Below, one piece after another: positions 8,740-17,217 of a stretch of DNA of 64,000 bases. The DNA comes from CAZYTM01 sp964649725 (GTDB lineage: Bacteria; Desulfobacterota; Desulfuromonadia; Geobacterales; Geobacteraceae). The notes below the pieces were generated by a model. The model worked only from the letters and a program-made list of their open reading frames with translations, made no database searches and had not been told where the DNA came from. The stretch's first letter is position 1; every line of letters begins with the position of its first letter. The position numbers were made by a program, and so were the translations under genes. Location of the stretch: contig CAZYTM010000009.1 of NCBI GenBank assembly GCA_964649725.1, positions 113,633 through 177,632 of the forward strand, written 5' to 3'.

Positions 8740-9696
8740 ATGGCACCAAAGCAGTTACGTATAGGAACCCGCGCCAGCCAGCTGGCGCTCTGGCAGGCCA
8801 ACTGGGTCAAAGCAGAACTGGAGCAGCGCTATCCGGGGATGGCGGTAGAGTTGGTCAAGATCAAGACCATGGGGGACAAGATCCTTGATGTACCACTGGC
8901 GCAAGTCGGCGGCAAAGGGCTCTTTGTCAAAGAGATCGAAGAGGCGATGCTGCGGGGCGAAATAGATATCGCTGTCCACAGCATGAAGGACGTTCCTACC
9001 GAATTTCCTGACGGGCTCGGCCTATACTGCATTACCGAGCGGGAAGACCCTCGCGATGCGGTCATATCCAACGGTGTCAAATTCGCCGACCTCCCCAGGG
9101 GGGCACGTATAGGCACCTCGGCACTGCGCCGCCAGGCCCAGCTGCTCAAGGTCCGTCCTGACCTGCAGATGGTCATCATCCGCGGCAATGTGGAGACACG
9201 TATCCGAAAACTCACCGACGAGAAGCTGGATGCCGTGATCCTTGCCGCAGCGGGGCTGAAACGTCTCGGCTACACGGACAAGGTGAGCGAGTATCTTGAC
9301 ACCGAGCTCTCCATTCCGGCCATCGGTCAGGGAGCCCTCGGCATCGAGTGCCGGTTGGATGACGAGGATATCAAGGCTACCATCGCCTTTTTCAACCACC
9401 CTGATACGAGCCATGCGGTCCGGGCAGAACGGGCGCTGCTCTGGCGCTGTGAAGGTGGCTGCCAGGTACCGATCGCTGCCCATGGCATAGTCAAAGGGGA
9501 GACCCTGCAGCTGACCGGATTTGTCGCTTCTGTAGACGGGAAAAAATCGGTCCGCGGCGTCATCAGCGGGGCTGCCGGTGACTGTGAGAAACTCGGCATC
9601 CAGCTGGCCGAACAGCTCCTTAAAGATGGTGCGCACGAGATACTGAGCGAGGTATATCAGCGGGAAGTGACCAGAGAGAAGGATATCCCGGTATAG
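8740..9696 (+). CDS. hemC: Hydroxymethylbilane synthase (porphobilinogen deaminase)
   Basis: Polymerises four porphobilinogens to hydroxymethylbilane. 318 residues. Visible motifs: N-terminal RIGTRASQLALWQA, the phosphate/substrate-binding IGTSALRRQAQL (124-135), and cysteine C241 in EGGCQVPIAAHG, the residue that carries the dipyrromethane cofactor. D85 lies in MKDVPTE. A strong SD (AAAGGAG) sits 8 nt before ATG 8740. It lies 38 bp after hemA and 24 bp before cobA-hemD, so clearly in the same transcription unit. Confidence 0.96.
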   Translation: MAPKQLRIGTRASQLALWQANWVKAELEQRYPGMAVELVKIKTMGDKILDVPLAQVGGKGLFVKEIEEAMLRGEIDIAVHSMKDVPTEFPDGLGLYCITEREDPRDAVISNGVKFADLPRGARIGTSALRRQAQLLKVRPDLQMVIIRGNVETRIRKLTDEKLDAVILAAAGLKRLGYTDKVSEYLDTELSIPAIGQGALGIECRLDDEDIKATIAFFNHPDTSHAVRAERALLWRCEGGCQVPIAAHGIVKGETLQLTGFVASVDGKKSVRGVISGAAGDCEKLGIQLAEQLLKDGAHEILSEVYQREVTREKDIPV

Positions 9697-9720
9697 TGAT
9701 GCCGCTGGGGAATTTTCCGG

Positions 9721-11274
9721 ATGCAAACTAGGCAAGCAAAGCAAAAAGGTTTCGTCTACCTCATCGGTGCCGGCCCCGGCGACCCTGGCCTCATCACGGT
9801 CAGGGGGATGGAGTGCATCGCCAGGGCAGAGGTGATCATTTACGACTACCTGGCCAATGATGCCCTGCTCAGACATGCCAGGCCGGATGCGGAACGGATC
9901 TATGCCGGCAAGGTGGGGGGCACCCACAACCATGAACAGCGCCAGATCAATGAACTGCTGGTGGATAAAGCGGCTACCGGCAAGGTGGTGGCTCGTCTGA
10001 AGGGTGGGGACCCTTTCGTTTTCGGCCGTGGCGGCGAAGAGTGCGAAGCGCTGGTGGATGCCGGCATCCCCTTTGAAATAGTGCCCGGCGTCACTGCCGG
10101 CATCGGCGCCGCAGCTTACGCAGGCATCCCGCTCACCCACCGCGACTTCACCACTTCGGTCGCCTTTGTCACCGGCCATGAAGGGCATGACAAGGATGTA
10201 TCGACCATCGACTGGGAGCGTCTATCGTTGGGGAGCGGCACCTTAGTCTTCTATATGGGGGTGAAGAACCTCCCCCAGATAATCCATAATCTTATCAGTA
10301 ACGGCCGGTCGCCGGCAACTCCGGCAGCCCTGATCCGTTGGGGGACCCGACCGGAGCAGGAGGTACTGGTAGGGACACTGGCCGACATCGTAGATAAAGC
10401 AAGAAAATGCTCATTCAGGGCACCTGCTGTAACCGTGGTGGGCGAAGTTGTGACGCTCCGGGAGAAACTCCGCTGGTTCGACAACCGCCCCCTGTTCGGC
10501 CGGACGATAATGATAACCAGAGCGGCTGACCAGGCGGGTGATTTTGCCGCACTGCTTGAGAGGGAAGGGGCAAAGGTGCTGGAGTGCCCGACTATCAGCA
10601 TCGCTCCACCGGAGAGCTATGCCGAACTGGATAGCGCCATTGCCGAGTTGCATCGATTCGACTGGCTTGTCTTCAGTTCGGTCAATGCGGTTGCGCCCCT
10701 GTTCGATCGCCTGCATGCCATGGGGAGTGATAGCAGGGCCATAGGTGGATGCAAAGTCTGCTGCGTCGGGCCGAAAACCGCTGAATCATTGGCTAGCTAC
10801 GGGATCAGGGCCGATCTGATACCATCCGACTATAAGGGTGAAGGGGTGGTTGAAGCATTTACCCGGCAGCAGCTGCGCGAACTGCGAATACTCTTCCCGC
10901 GGGGAGACCGGGCCCGTGACGTGATACCGGCCGGGTTGCAACAGTTGGGGAACATTGTCACCGCACCGGTTGCCTACCGCAACCTTGCAGTAGACACCAT
11001 TCCGTCCAGGGTTCTAGAATCCCTTGAAGAGAGGCGAGTTGACTGCATAACATTCACCTCCTCATCCACTGCCAACAATCTGGCCGATATCCTGGGTGAG
11101 AACCGCTTCCTCAATCTTCTCGACAGTGTTGCAGTTGCTGCCATCGGTCCGATTACGGCAAAGACCTGCCGCGAACTCGGCCTTAAGGTCCATATCGAGC
11201 CAAAGGAATATACCCTTGCCGCCATGACTGCTGAAATAGCAAACTATTTCAGCAACAAGCATTCTCAAGCTTGA
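9721..11274 (+). CDS. cobA-hemD: Fused uroporphyrinogen-III C-methyltransferase / uroporphyrinogen-III synthase
   Basis: 517 residues carrying two enzymes. Residues about 10-250 are the SAM-dependent methyltransferase (SUMT/CobA) with YLIGAGPGDPGLITVRG, the GGDPFVFGRGGEE loop and GVTAGIGAAAYAGIPLTHR. Residues about 262-510 are HemD (PLFGRTIMITRAADQAG, FSSVNAV, CVGPKTAESL, ITFTSSSTANNL), which closes and inverts ring D of hydroxymethylbilane. The fusion couples production of uro'gen III to its methylation to precorrin-2, the branch toward siroheme and cobalamin; the dehydrogenase for the next step is the first gene of the same operon. Such fusions are known in clostridia and deltaproteobacteria. 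Confidence 0.95.
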   Translation: MQTRQAKQKGFVYLIGAGPGDPGLITVRGMECIARAEVIIYDYLANDALLRHARPDAERIYAGKVGGTHNHEQRQINELLVDKAATGKVVARLKGGDPFVFGRGGEECEALVDAGIPFEIVPGVTAGIGAAAYAGIPLTHRDFTTSVAFVTGHEGHDKDVSTIDWERLSLGSGTLVFYMGVKNLPQIIHNLISNGRSPATPAALIRWGTRPEQEVLVGTLADIVDKARKCSFRAPAVTVVGEVVTLREKLRWFDNRPLFGRTIMITRAADQAGDFAALLEREGAKVLECPTISIAPPESYAELDSAIAELHRFDWLVFSSVNAVAPLFDRLHAMGSDSRAIGGCKVCCVGPKTAESLASYGIRADLIPSDYKGEGVVEAFTRQQLRELRILFPRGDRARDVIPAGLQQLGNIVTAPVAYRNLAVDTIPSRVLESLEERRVDCITFTSSSTANNLADILGENRFLNLLDSVAVAAIGPITAKTCRELGLKVHIEPKEYTLAAMTAEIANYFSNKHSQA

Positions 11275-11296
11275 CAATAAACTGAAGGAGCCAGAC

Positions 11297-12274
11297 ATGT
11301 TCTTTCCGACGTTCAGAGCCCGCCGCATCAGAGGGAGGGAGATTTTCCGCAACATGGTCAGCGAGACTACCCTGTCGGTCAATGACCTGATCTATCCGAT
11401 GTTCTCCGCCTTTGGCAAAGGGATCAGGAAAGAGATCTCCTCCATGCCCGGCATTTATCAGCAGTCGATCGAACATATCGTGGCTGAGGCACGAGAGGTA
11501 AAGGAACTCGGCATACCGGCGGTATTGCTGTTCGGCATCCCAGAGGCGAAAGATGCGGTCGGCAGCGATGCCTATGCCGAGCAGGGGATCATCCAGGAGA
11601 CGATCCGCGCTTTAAAGAGAGAGGTGCCGGGGCTGGCGGTGATCACCGATGTCTGCATGTGCGAATATACCGACCATGGCCATTGCGGGATTATAAAAGA
11701 TGGCGATGTGGACAATGACGAGACCCTCGACCTGCTCGCCAAGGAGGCGCTATCCCACGCCCGGGCCGGGGCCGACATGGTGGCACCGTCGGACATGATG
11801 GATGGCCGGGTCATGGCGATCCGGGAGATACTGGACGAAAACGGTTTCAGCCAGCTGCCGATCATGAGCTATGCTGTCAAATATGCTTCCGGCTATTACG
11901 GACCGTTTCGCGAGGCCGCTGAATCGACACCGCAGTTCGGGGACCGCCGCTCCTACCAGATGGACCCGGCCAACCGGCTGGAGGCTCTGCGCGAGGCACA
12001 GATGGATATCGAGGAGGGGGCGGACATTATCATGGTCAAGCCGGGGCTCCCCTATCTCGATATACTCCGCGAACTTCGCAATGAATTCAACCTGCCGCTG
12101 GCGGTTTATAATGTCTCCGGCGAATACAGCATGATCAAGGCCGCTGCCAGAAACGGGTGGATAGATGAAGAGCGGGTGATAATGGAGACCATGCTCGGTT
12201 TCAAACGGGCCGGCGCCGACATCATCATCACCTACCATGCCAAGGAGGTTGCGCGGCTCCTGAAAAAGAGATAA
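11297..12274 (+). CDS. hemB: Porphobilinogen synthase (delta-aminolevulinic acid dehydratase)
   Basis: Condenses two 5-aminolevulinates into porphobilinogen. 325 residues. The two Schiff-base lysines are K195 (SYAVKYASGYYGPFREA) and K248 (IMVKPGLPYLD). The cysteine cluster C120, C122, C130 (DVCMCEYTDHGHC) marks the zinc-dependent type rather than the aspartate-rich magnesium type. A strong SD (GAAGGAG) precedes ATG 11297. It ends the operon, with a long intrinsic terminator 30 bp downstream. Confidence 0.96.
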   Translation: MFFPTFRARRIRGREIFRNMVSETTLSVNDLIYPMFSAFGKGIRKEISSMPGIYQQSIEHIVAEAREVKELGIPAVLLFGIPEAKDAVGSDAYAEQGIIQETIRALKREVPGLAVITDVCMCEYTDHGHCGIIKDGDVDNDETLDLLAKEALSHARAGADMVAPSDMMDGRVMAIREILDENGFSQLPIMSYAVKYASGYYGPFREAAESTPQFGDRRSYQMDPANRLEALREAQMDIEEGADIIMVKPGLPYLDILRELRNEFNLPLAVYNVSGEYSMIKAAARNGWIDEERVIMETMLGFKRAGADIIITYHAKEVARLLKKR

Positions 12275-12303
12275 TCGGTCGCCATCCATATCTTGCAGGT
12301 GAC

Positions 12304-12335
12304 AAGAGACGGCCATTTTTTTCTGGCCGTCTCTT
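12304..12335. terminator. Bidirectional intrinsic terminator after hemB
   Basis: Perfect 12-bp stem AAGAGACGGCCA / TGGCCGTCTCTT (12304-12315, 12324-12335) with a T-rich loop. It serves hemB on the plus strand and the convergent S4-domain gene on the minus strand. Confidence 0.85.
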
Positions 12336-12354
12336 TACGTCGACAGCAGCTTGT

Positions 12355-12552
12355 CTACTCCACTGTAAAAAGTTCTCCCTGGATATCTATGCAGTCACCC
12401 GGATAAAGTTTGCGACCACGCCTCGTCTCAATTGTGCCGTTTACCGATACGAGCCCTTCCGCGATCAGGATTTTTGCCTCGCCTCCGGAGGAGACTGCAT
12501 TGACCGCCTTGAGAAAACTGTCCAGCTTTATGTAGCTCGATTCTATCCGCAT
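12355..12552 (-). CDS. Small S4-domain RNA-binding protein (YbcJ/RqcP-like)
   Basis: 65 residues, essentially one S4 fold: IKLDSFLKAVNAVSSGGEAK, LIAEGLVSVNG and TRRGRKLYPGD match the S4 pattern of small RNA-binding proteins. Related single-S4 proteins (YbcJ, YaaA, RqcP) bind rRNA or tRNA-containing ribosomal complexes; the target here is not known. ATG 12552 is chosen over GTG 12564 because a GGGGGGAG SD sits 2 nt before it. It is divergent from the EfpL gene, which also acts at the ribosome. Confidence 0.75.
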   Translation of the reverse strand: MRIESSYIKLDSFLKAVNAVSSGGEAKILIAEGLVSVNGTIETRRGRKLYPGDCIDIQGELFTVE

Positions 12553-12640
12553 CGCTCCCCCCACCTGCTATATACGGCAGGTTGTTTTTGCTACGATTAT
12601 CTGCTAAAAGAAAAGAAATTTCTACCAAGGAGTATAATTC

Positions 12641-13204
12641 ATGCTTACCACCTCAGATTTCAAGCGTGGCCTCGTTATCCAGCTGGAGGGTGCGCCATGC
12701 CTCATCATCGATGTCACGGTCCAGTCACCTTCGGCACGCGGCGCCAACACCATGGTGAAGACCCGCTATCGCAACCTGATCACCAGCCAGGTGCTGGAGA
12801 AGACCTTCCGCTCCGGCGACAAGGTGGATGAGGCCGATTTCGAGCGGCACAAGGGGCAGTTCCTTTACGCCGACGGCGACCGGGGTGTTTTCATGGATCT
12901 GGAGAGCTACGAGCAGTTCGAGCAGGATGAAGATGCCTTTGCCGCCACTTCACCCTATCTGCTGGAAGGGACCGAAGTGATTCTCGGCCTTTATCAGGGT
13001 CGTATGGTCACCGTGGAATTACCGATGACCGTTGAACTTACTGTCAGCGAAACTGCTCCGGTGATAAAGAACGCCACTGCAACCGCTGAGACCAAGGACG
13101 CCATCCTGGAGACCGGCCTGAAGATCAAGGTCCCCCCCTATCTAGAAGCAGGCAACAGGGTTAAGGTGGATACCCGGGACGGTCGCTTTCTCTCCCGGGC
13201 CTGA
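12641..13204 (+). CDS. efpL: Elongation factor P-like protein EfpL (YeiP)
   Basis: 187 residues with the three-barrel EF-P layout. It is the YeiP/EfpL subfamily rather than EF-P proper, shown by the loop VQSPSARGANTMVKTRY, which carries Arg (R33) where canonical EF-P has the modified Lys, and by the C-terminal phrase ETGLKIKVPPYLEAG. EfpL relieves ribosome stalling at polyproline and some other motifs and is thought to work without modification. SD AAGGAG lies 8 nt before ATG 12641. No EF-P modification gene (epmA, epmB, earP) is seen in the window. It is monocistronic and followed by tRNA-Phe. Confidence 0.88.
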   Translation: MLTTSDFKRGLVIQLEGAPCLIIDVTVQSPSARGANTMVKTRYRNLITSQVLEKTFRSGDKVDEADFERHKGQFLYADGDRGVFMDLESYEQFEQDEDAFAATSPYLLEGTEVILGLYQGRMVTVELPMTVELTVSETAPVIKNATATAETKDAILETGLKIKVPPYLEAGNRVKVDTRDGRFLSRA

Positions 13205-13216
13205 TGGAAAAAATTA

Positions 13217-13245
13217 TTGACACATGGCACGTTCCGGTATATAAA
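13217..13245 (+). promoter_or_regulatory. Near-consensus sigma-70 promoter of tRNA-Phe
   Basis: TTGACA (13217-13222), 17-bp spacer, TATAAA (13240-13245), placing +1 about 8 nt before the mature tRNA 5' end. Such strong promoters are usual for stable RNA genes. Confidence 0.8.
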
Positions 13246-13259
13246 ATTTAACTTCGTTT

Positions 13260-13335
<76 letters not shown>

Positions 13336-13343
13336 CTAAAATC

Positions 13344-13376
13344 AAGGCTTCACGGGTTTTCCGTGAAGCCTTTTTT
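13344..13376 (+). terminator. Intrinsic terminator of tRNA-Phe
   Basis: Perfect 12-bp stem AAGGCTTCACGG / CCGTGAAGCCTT with loop GTTTT, followed by a T run. It begins 8 nt after the tRNA CCA. Confidence 0.9.
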
Positions 13377-13856
13377 ACTGCAAGAACTGACTGGTGATTG
13401 ACTGGTTAATTTTATATCAAGTCAGAGCGTCCTCGCTGACCTGGTCATTTCATATACTGCCAAGCTTGCAGTTACTGCTGATGGTGTTGAGGAGATAAAG
13501 TCACCGATTCAATATTAGTTGAGTAACTTGCGCCGTGTCGATCAGTATTCAGACAATTAACGATTTCCTACTAGTTATGACAGCTCATAACTGGAAAAAA
13601 AGTTTATATACCTACCATCGACAAATCAGTGAATCATCTAGATATACTTTCTGATTTTCTGGTTCTGATTTAATTAATTCATAATTTAACTATCAAGTAA
13701 ATTAAACAGCCAATATCATAACTATAGCCAAGATCATATCTATAAATCGAAAAAATCAGACAACAACTAATATATTATTGATTAATGCAGTTGACAACAG
13801 CAACTTGATATGATTAATTTCATTTGTTGTTATTATATTGCGCGAGGTATCAACTG
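13377..13856. other. AT-rich intergenic region upstream of the MucR-type gene
   Basis: About 480 bp without a credible gene on either strand. It is markedly AT-rich with many TA steps, especially 13600-13850. It holds an 8-bp inverted repeat AGTTATGA / TCATAACT around 13573-13592 and a TTGACA at 13791 with a weak ATTAAT 16 bp downstream. MucR proteins bind AT-rich DNA, so autoregulation from this region is a reasonable inference. Confidence 0.5.
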
Positions 13857-14363
13857 ATGGCAAATCTACTCGAAATGGCAGCAGACATAGTTGCGGCGCA
13901 TGCTTCGAATTCACAACTCTCCAGTGAACAGTTGGTGCAGGAACTTCAGCAGGTTTATACTGCTCTCAAATCGCTCGACAGTGGCCAGTCGATTGATAAT
14001 GATGCAGATGCAGGCAAGACCCCTGCCCTGACCATCAAACAGGCGTTTAAGAAGGATGAAATCATCTGCATGGTCTGTGGCAAGGGGGGGATGAAGACCT
14101 TGAAGCGACACCTCTCCCAGGCCCATGACATGAAACCTGGCCAGTACCGGAAGCAGTTCGGCATCCCGAGCAGCCAGTCGCTGGCAGCGAGGAGCTACTC
14201 CGAATCAAGGCGGATAATGGCTCAGGAAAGGGGCCTGGCCGACAAACTTGCCAATGCCAGGGCAATCAGGGGAGCAAAACTGCAGAAGAAAAAAACTGCC
14301 GCCAAACCGGTGACAACGACGGCAAAACCGGCAACCAAAGCTGTCCGGGCAAAAAAAGCCTGA
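13857..14363 (+). CDS. MucR/Ros-family zinc-finger transcriptional regulator with basic C-terminal tail
   Basis: 168 residues. Core Ros/MucR domain: MANLLEMAADIVAAHAS, a central zinc finger with C71, C74, H85 and H90 (CMVCGKGGMKTLKRHLSQAH), then MKPGQYRKQFGIPSS. These proteins are zinc-finger silencers that bind AT-rich DNA rather like H-NS. Unusual is the last 30 residues, a Lys/Ala/Pro/Thr-rich tail (KKKTAAKPVTTTAKPATKAV) like that of histone H1-type proteins, which I do not associate with alphaproteobacterial MucR. Start 13857 is chosen for the conserved N-terminus. A bidirectional terminator follows. Confidence 0.88.
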   Translation: MANLLEMAADIVAAHASNSQLSSEQLVQELQQVYTALKSLDSGQSIDNDADAGKTPALTIKQAFKKDEIICMVCGKGGMKTLKRHLSQAHDMKPGQYRKQFGIPSSQSLAARSYSESRRIMAQERGLADKLANARAIRGAKLQKKKTAAKPVTTTAKPATKAVRAKKA

Positions 14364-14414
14364 CCCTTGCCGCTGCAATTCACCAGCTAACGGTACGTAC
14401 TAAATAGCCAGAAT

Positions 14415-14457
14415 AACAATAAAGGCTTCCCCTTGCACAGGAGAAGCCTTTATTGTT
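14415..14457. terminator. Bidirectional terminator between mucR-like gene and PLP-enzyme operon
   Basis: Arms AACAATAAAGGCTTC (14415-14429) and GAAGCCTTTATTGTT (14443-14457) are perfectly complementary over 15 bp. The AT-rich lower stem supplies the U tract in both directions. Confidence 0.8.
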
Positions 14458-14503
14458 ACTACTATTGATCCTTAACAATGCAAATGGATTATCCTGCTTC
14501 ACC

Positions 14504-15649
14504 TTAATCATCGACTCCGTTCAACAACCGGGCAAAATCAGCAATCAGGTCAGCCGCGTCTTCCATCCCTACCGAAAGCCGTAGCAGATTATCGCTTATA
14601 CCTCTTGCACTCCTCTCTGCAGGGGGGATGGAGGCGTGAGACATCCTGGCCGGATAAGAGAGGATACTCTCGACTCCACCGAGACTGACCGCAAAGGCAG
14701 CCAGTTTCACCCCTTCCAGCAATCTCCGTGTCGTTTCATTATCTACCAGTTCAAACGATAATACCGCCCCGGGACCATCGGCTTGAGCAGCATGAATTGC
14801 CGCGCCGGCATGAGTGCCAAGGCCTGGGTAATAGATTCTGGCAACTTTTTTCTGCACTGCCAGCCAGTCGACGAGCTGTTTTGCACTCCGCTGACTCTCT
14901 TCCATCCTTACCTTGAGAGTCTTCAGCCCGCGCAATACCAGCCAGCTGTCCTGAGGGCCCAGGATTGCGCCAAAGGCATTCTGCACGAAGCGGAGACGTC
15001 TGGCGAGGGCATCATCGTCAACTACAGCGAACCCACAGACTACATCACTGTGACCATTTAGAAATTTCGTGCCGCTGTGCACTACTATGTCACAGCCTAG
15101 CTGCAGCGGCCTTTGCAGATAAGGGGTCATAAAGGTATTGTCGACGATTGTAAGAAGCTGCCGCTCTTTGGCCAGTCGCGCTGCTCCGCGAAGATCGGTG
15201 ATCTTCAGCAGAGGATTGGAGGGCGTTTCCAGAAAGATAGCCCTGGTCTCCGGTCTGATTGCCGCTGCCAGGGCATCCATATCCGTTGCATCGGCAAATG
15301 TTACCGCAAGCCCCCATTGGTTGAAGAGTCTGGTAAGTACCCGGAAAGTGCCGCCATATACATCCTCACAGACTACCAGATGGTCACCAGGAGCAAACAG
15401 CATCAAAGTGGATGATATCGCGGCCATGCCTGAGGCAAAAGCAAACCCGTGCGCCCCACCCTCCAGTTTTGCCACCAGCTCTTCCAAAGAGTCTCTGGTA
15501 GGGTTGCCGGAACGCGCATAGTCATATTTGCCAAAATGTTCCACCGACTGCTGGGCAAAGGTCGATGTCTGATAGATAGGGATGCTGAGGGCACCGGTGA
15601 CAGGGTCGATGGCATGGCTGCCATGGATAAGCTGCGTTGCGAATTTCAT
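14504..15649 (-). CDS. Cys/Met-metabolism PLP-dependent enzyme (cystathionine gamma-lyase/beta-lyase type)
   Basis: 381 residues, fold type I PLP enzyme of the transsulfuration family. K195 in HSGTKFLNGHSD is the PLP lysine; the phosphate-binding FASGMAAISS, stacking residue in CEDVYGGT and YDYARSGNPTRDSLE are present. Family members act as cystathionine gamma-synthase, beta-lyase, gamma-lyase or O-acylhomoserine sulfhydrylase, and sequence reading alone does not separate them. It is the second gene of an operon 18 bp after a paralogue of similar length under a SAM riboswitch, so one plausibly makes cystathionine and the other cleaves it. Confidence 0.85.
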   Translation of the reverse strand: MKFATQLIHGSHAIDPVTGALSIPIYQTSTFAQQSVEHFGKYDYARSGNPTRDSLEELVAKLEGGAHGFAFASGMAAISSTLMLFAPGDHLVVCEDVYGGTFRVLTRLFNQWGLAVTFADATDMDALAAAIRPETRAIFLETPSNPLLKITDLRGAARLAKERQLLTIVDNTFMTPYLQRPLQLGCDIVVHSGTKFLNGHSDVVCGFAVVDDDALARRLRFVQNAFGAILGPQDSWLVLRGLKTLKVRMEESQRSAKQLVDWLAVQKKVARIYYPGLGTHAGAAIHAAQADGPGAVLSFELVDNETTRRLLEGVKLAAFAVSLGGVESILSYPARMSHASIPPAERSARGISDNLLRLSVGMEDAADLIADFARLLNGVDD

Positions 15650-15667
15650 CTCATTCTCCTTGAGAAT

Positions 15668-16879
15668 TTATAAATGGTCAGAAATGTTACCATACCTGAC
15701 GGGAGATATAACCTGTATTAATTTCGCAGCACTGGGTTTTCTGCTGCCGTTAAAGGCCTGGTCGAGATCGGCAATCAGGTCGTCAACATCTTCGATACCA
15801 ACTGAGAGGCGGAGCAGCAGATTATTGATACCGAGCCTCCGCCTCTTCTCCACTTCGATGTCGGCATGGGTCTGCACCTCGGGGAAGGTGATCAGCGTCT
15901 CCACCCCGCCGAGGCTCTCGGCAAAGGAGATCAGTTTTGTTGCCAGGAGCAGTGGTTCGACGATTTCCGGCGCTGCCACCTCGAAGGCGATCATGGCGCC
16001 GAACCCGCTCCCCTGACGCTTGAGCTGGTCGTGGCCGGGATGGTCCGGAAGACCGGGATAGTGGACCTTGTTTACCAGCGGATGCTCCTGCAGCCACTCT
16101 GCTATTGTCTGGGCATTGGTCTGCTGCCGATCGAGCCTCACCGACAGAGTCTTCATCCCGCGGATGGTAAGCCAGGAATCCTGCGGCCCAAGCACCGCAC
16201 CGACCGAGTTCTGGTGAAAATAGACCTGTTCTGCCAGGGCCGGGTCTTTCACCACCACCAGTCCGCAGACCGTGTCGTTATGGCCGGCCAGATACTTGGT
16301 TCCGCTGTAGACGGTTATGTCCGCCCCATGCTCGAAAGGCCTGAGCAAGTAGGGTGTGAGGAAGGTGTTGTCGACGACTGTCAATAGCCCTTTCTCCTTT
16401 GCCATTGTGGCCAGGGCGCCGATGTCAGCCACCTTGAGCAGCGGGTTGGTGAGGGACTCAATGAAGAGCCCCCTTGTCTCGGGGCGAATAGCCTTCCGCA
16501 CGGCAGCGAGATCAGTGGTGTCGACATAGCTGAAGGTGAGACCGTACTGGCTGAAGACCTTTTCGAAGAGGCGGTAGGTACCGCCGTACAGGTCTTCGGT
16601 GACGATCAGGTGGTCACCCTGCCGGAACAGGAGAAGGAGATTGGCAATGGCAGCCATCCCTGAGGCGTAGGCAAAACCGCGGGCACCCCCTTCGAGCCGG
16701 GCAATCCCCTCCTCCAACGCCTGTCTGGTCGGATTTCCGGACCGGCTGTAGTCGTAGCCGGTGCTCTGCCCAAGTCCGGGGTGGCGGAAGGTGGCGGTCT
16801 GGTAGATCGGGACTGTCACCGCACCGGTGCGGGTGTCCCAGTCAAGTCCAAGCTGTGCTGCTTTTGTGTTGATGTTCAT
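15668..16879 (-). CDS. Cys/Met-metabolism PLP-dependent enzyme (cystathionine gamma-synthase type)
   Basis: 403 residues, paralogous to the next gene over its length. The PLP lysine is K195 (YSGTKYLAGHND); YASGMAAIAN, EDLYGGTYRLFE and YDYSRSGNPTRQALE are also present. It is the first gene after a SAM-I riboswitch, consistent with methionine synthesis from homoserine esters. The C-terminus has about 25 extra residues (SRKPSAAKLIQVISP) compared with its neighbour. Start ATG 16879 lies 7 nt from the GGAGG SD, which itself abuts the riboswitch terminator; an in-frame ATG at 16885 is only 1 nt from the SD. Confidence 0.87.
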   Translation of the reverse strand: MNINTKAAQLGLDWDTRTGAVTVPIYQTATFRHPGLGQSTGYDYSRSGNPTRQALEEGIARLEGGARGFAYASGMAAIANLLLLFRQGDHLIVTEDLYGGTYRLFEKVFSQYGLTFSYVDTTDLAAVRKAIRPETRGLFIESLTNPLLKVADIGALATMAKEKGLLTVVDNTFLTPYLLRPFEHGADITVYSGTKYLAGHNDTVCGLVVVKDPALAEQVYFHQNSVGAVLGPQDSWLTIRGMKTLSVRLDRQQTNAQTIAEWLQEHPLVNKVHYPGLPDHPGHDQLKRQGSGFGAMIAFEVAAPEIVEPLLLATKLISFAESLGGVETLITFPEVQTHADIEVEKRRRLGINNLLLRLSVGIEDVDDLIADLDQAFNGSRKPSAAKLIQVISPVRYGNISDHL

Positions 16880-16891
16880 ACTCATACCTCC

Positions 16892-16924
16892 AAAAAAAAT
16901 CCCCTTCCGGGGTGCGGAAGGGGA
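16892..16924 (-). terminator. SAM-riboswitch expression-platform terminator
   Basis: Read on the minus strand: stem TCCCCTTCCG / CGGAAGGGGA (16924-16915, 16909-16900) with a 5-nt loop, followed by eight U residues. It lies immediately before the GGAGG of the first PLP enzyme gene. Confidence 0.9.
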
Positions 16925-16950
16925 CTCTCTCGAAAGTTTATCCACGCTCC

Positions 16951-17054
16951 CTTATCTCCCGGAACCTTACGGTTCCGCAGGAATTGGCACCGTCCCAATA
17001 AAGGGTGGTTGCCGCGACGTCACAGGGCCTGTCCCTCGGTCGCTCTCGATAAGA
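16951..17054 (-). promoter_or_regulatory. SAM-I (S-box) riboswitch
   Basis: On the minus strand the aptamer reads CTTATCGAGAGCG, then CGAGGGACAGGCCCTGTGA, CGGCAACC, GGTGCCAATTCCTGC, and closes with GAGATAAG. These are the conserved blocks of the S-box: P1 strands CTTATC/GATAAG, the GGGAC-GGCCC P2 core, the GGCAACC loop and GGTGCCAATTCC. It is followed by an intrinsic terminator, so it is a transcriptional OFF switch at high SAM for the two transsulfuration-type genes. Confidence 0.93.
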
Positions 17055-17082
17055 AACGTACTGCTATTCAGTTGTGATTTTT

Positions 17083-17111
17083 TATTTACTATATAACTCA
17101 ACTTATGTCAA
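17083..17111 (-). promoter_or_regulatory. Promoter upstream of the SAM riboswitch
   Basis: Minus strand TTGACA (17111-17106), 17-bp spacer, TAAATA (17088-17083). The predicted start lies about 20 nt before the aptamer P1. Confidence 0.6.
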
Positions 17112-17124
17112 CATTTATCTTGAC

Positions 17125-17137
17125 CAATACAGTATTG
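17125..17137. promoter_or_regulatory. Perfect 13-bp palindrome upstream of the riboswitch promoter
   Basis: CAATAC-A-GTATTG is fully symmetric and ends 13 bp upstream of the -35 box. It could be an operator giving a second layer of control, or part of the end of cysK transcription. The binding factor is unknown. Confidence 0.35.
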
Positions 17138-17217
17138 TACATCTTGTCTGTTGAGACTGAATTGTTTTTTTACATTTTCCAATTCAGTTCGCAACATCAA
17201 GTTTGTGAGCCAGTAAC

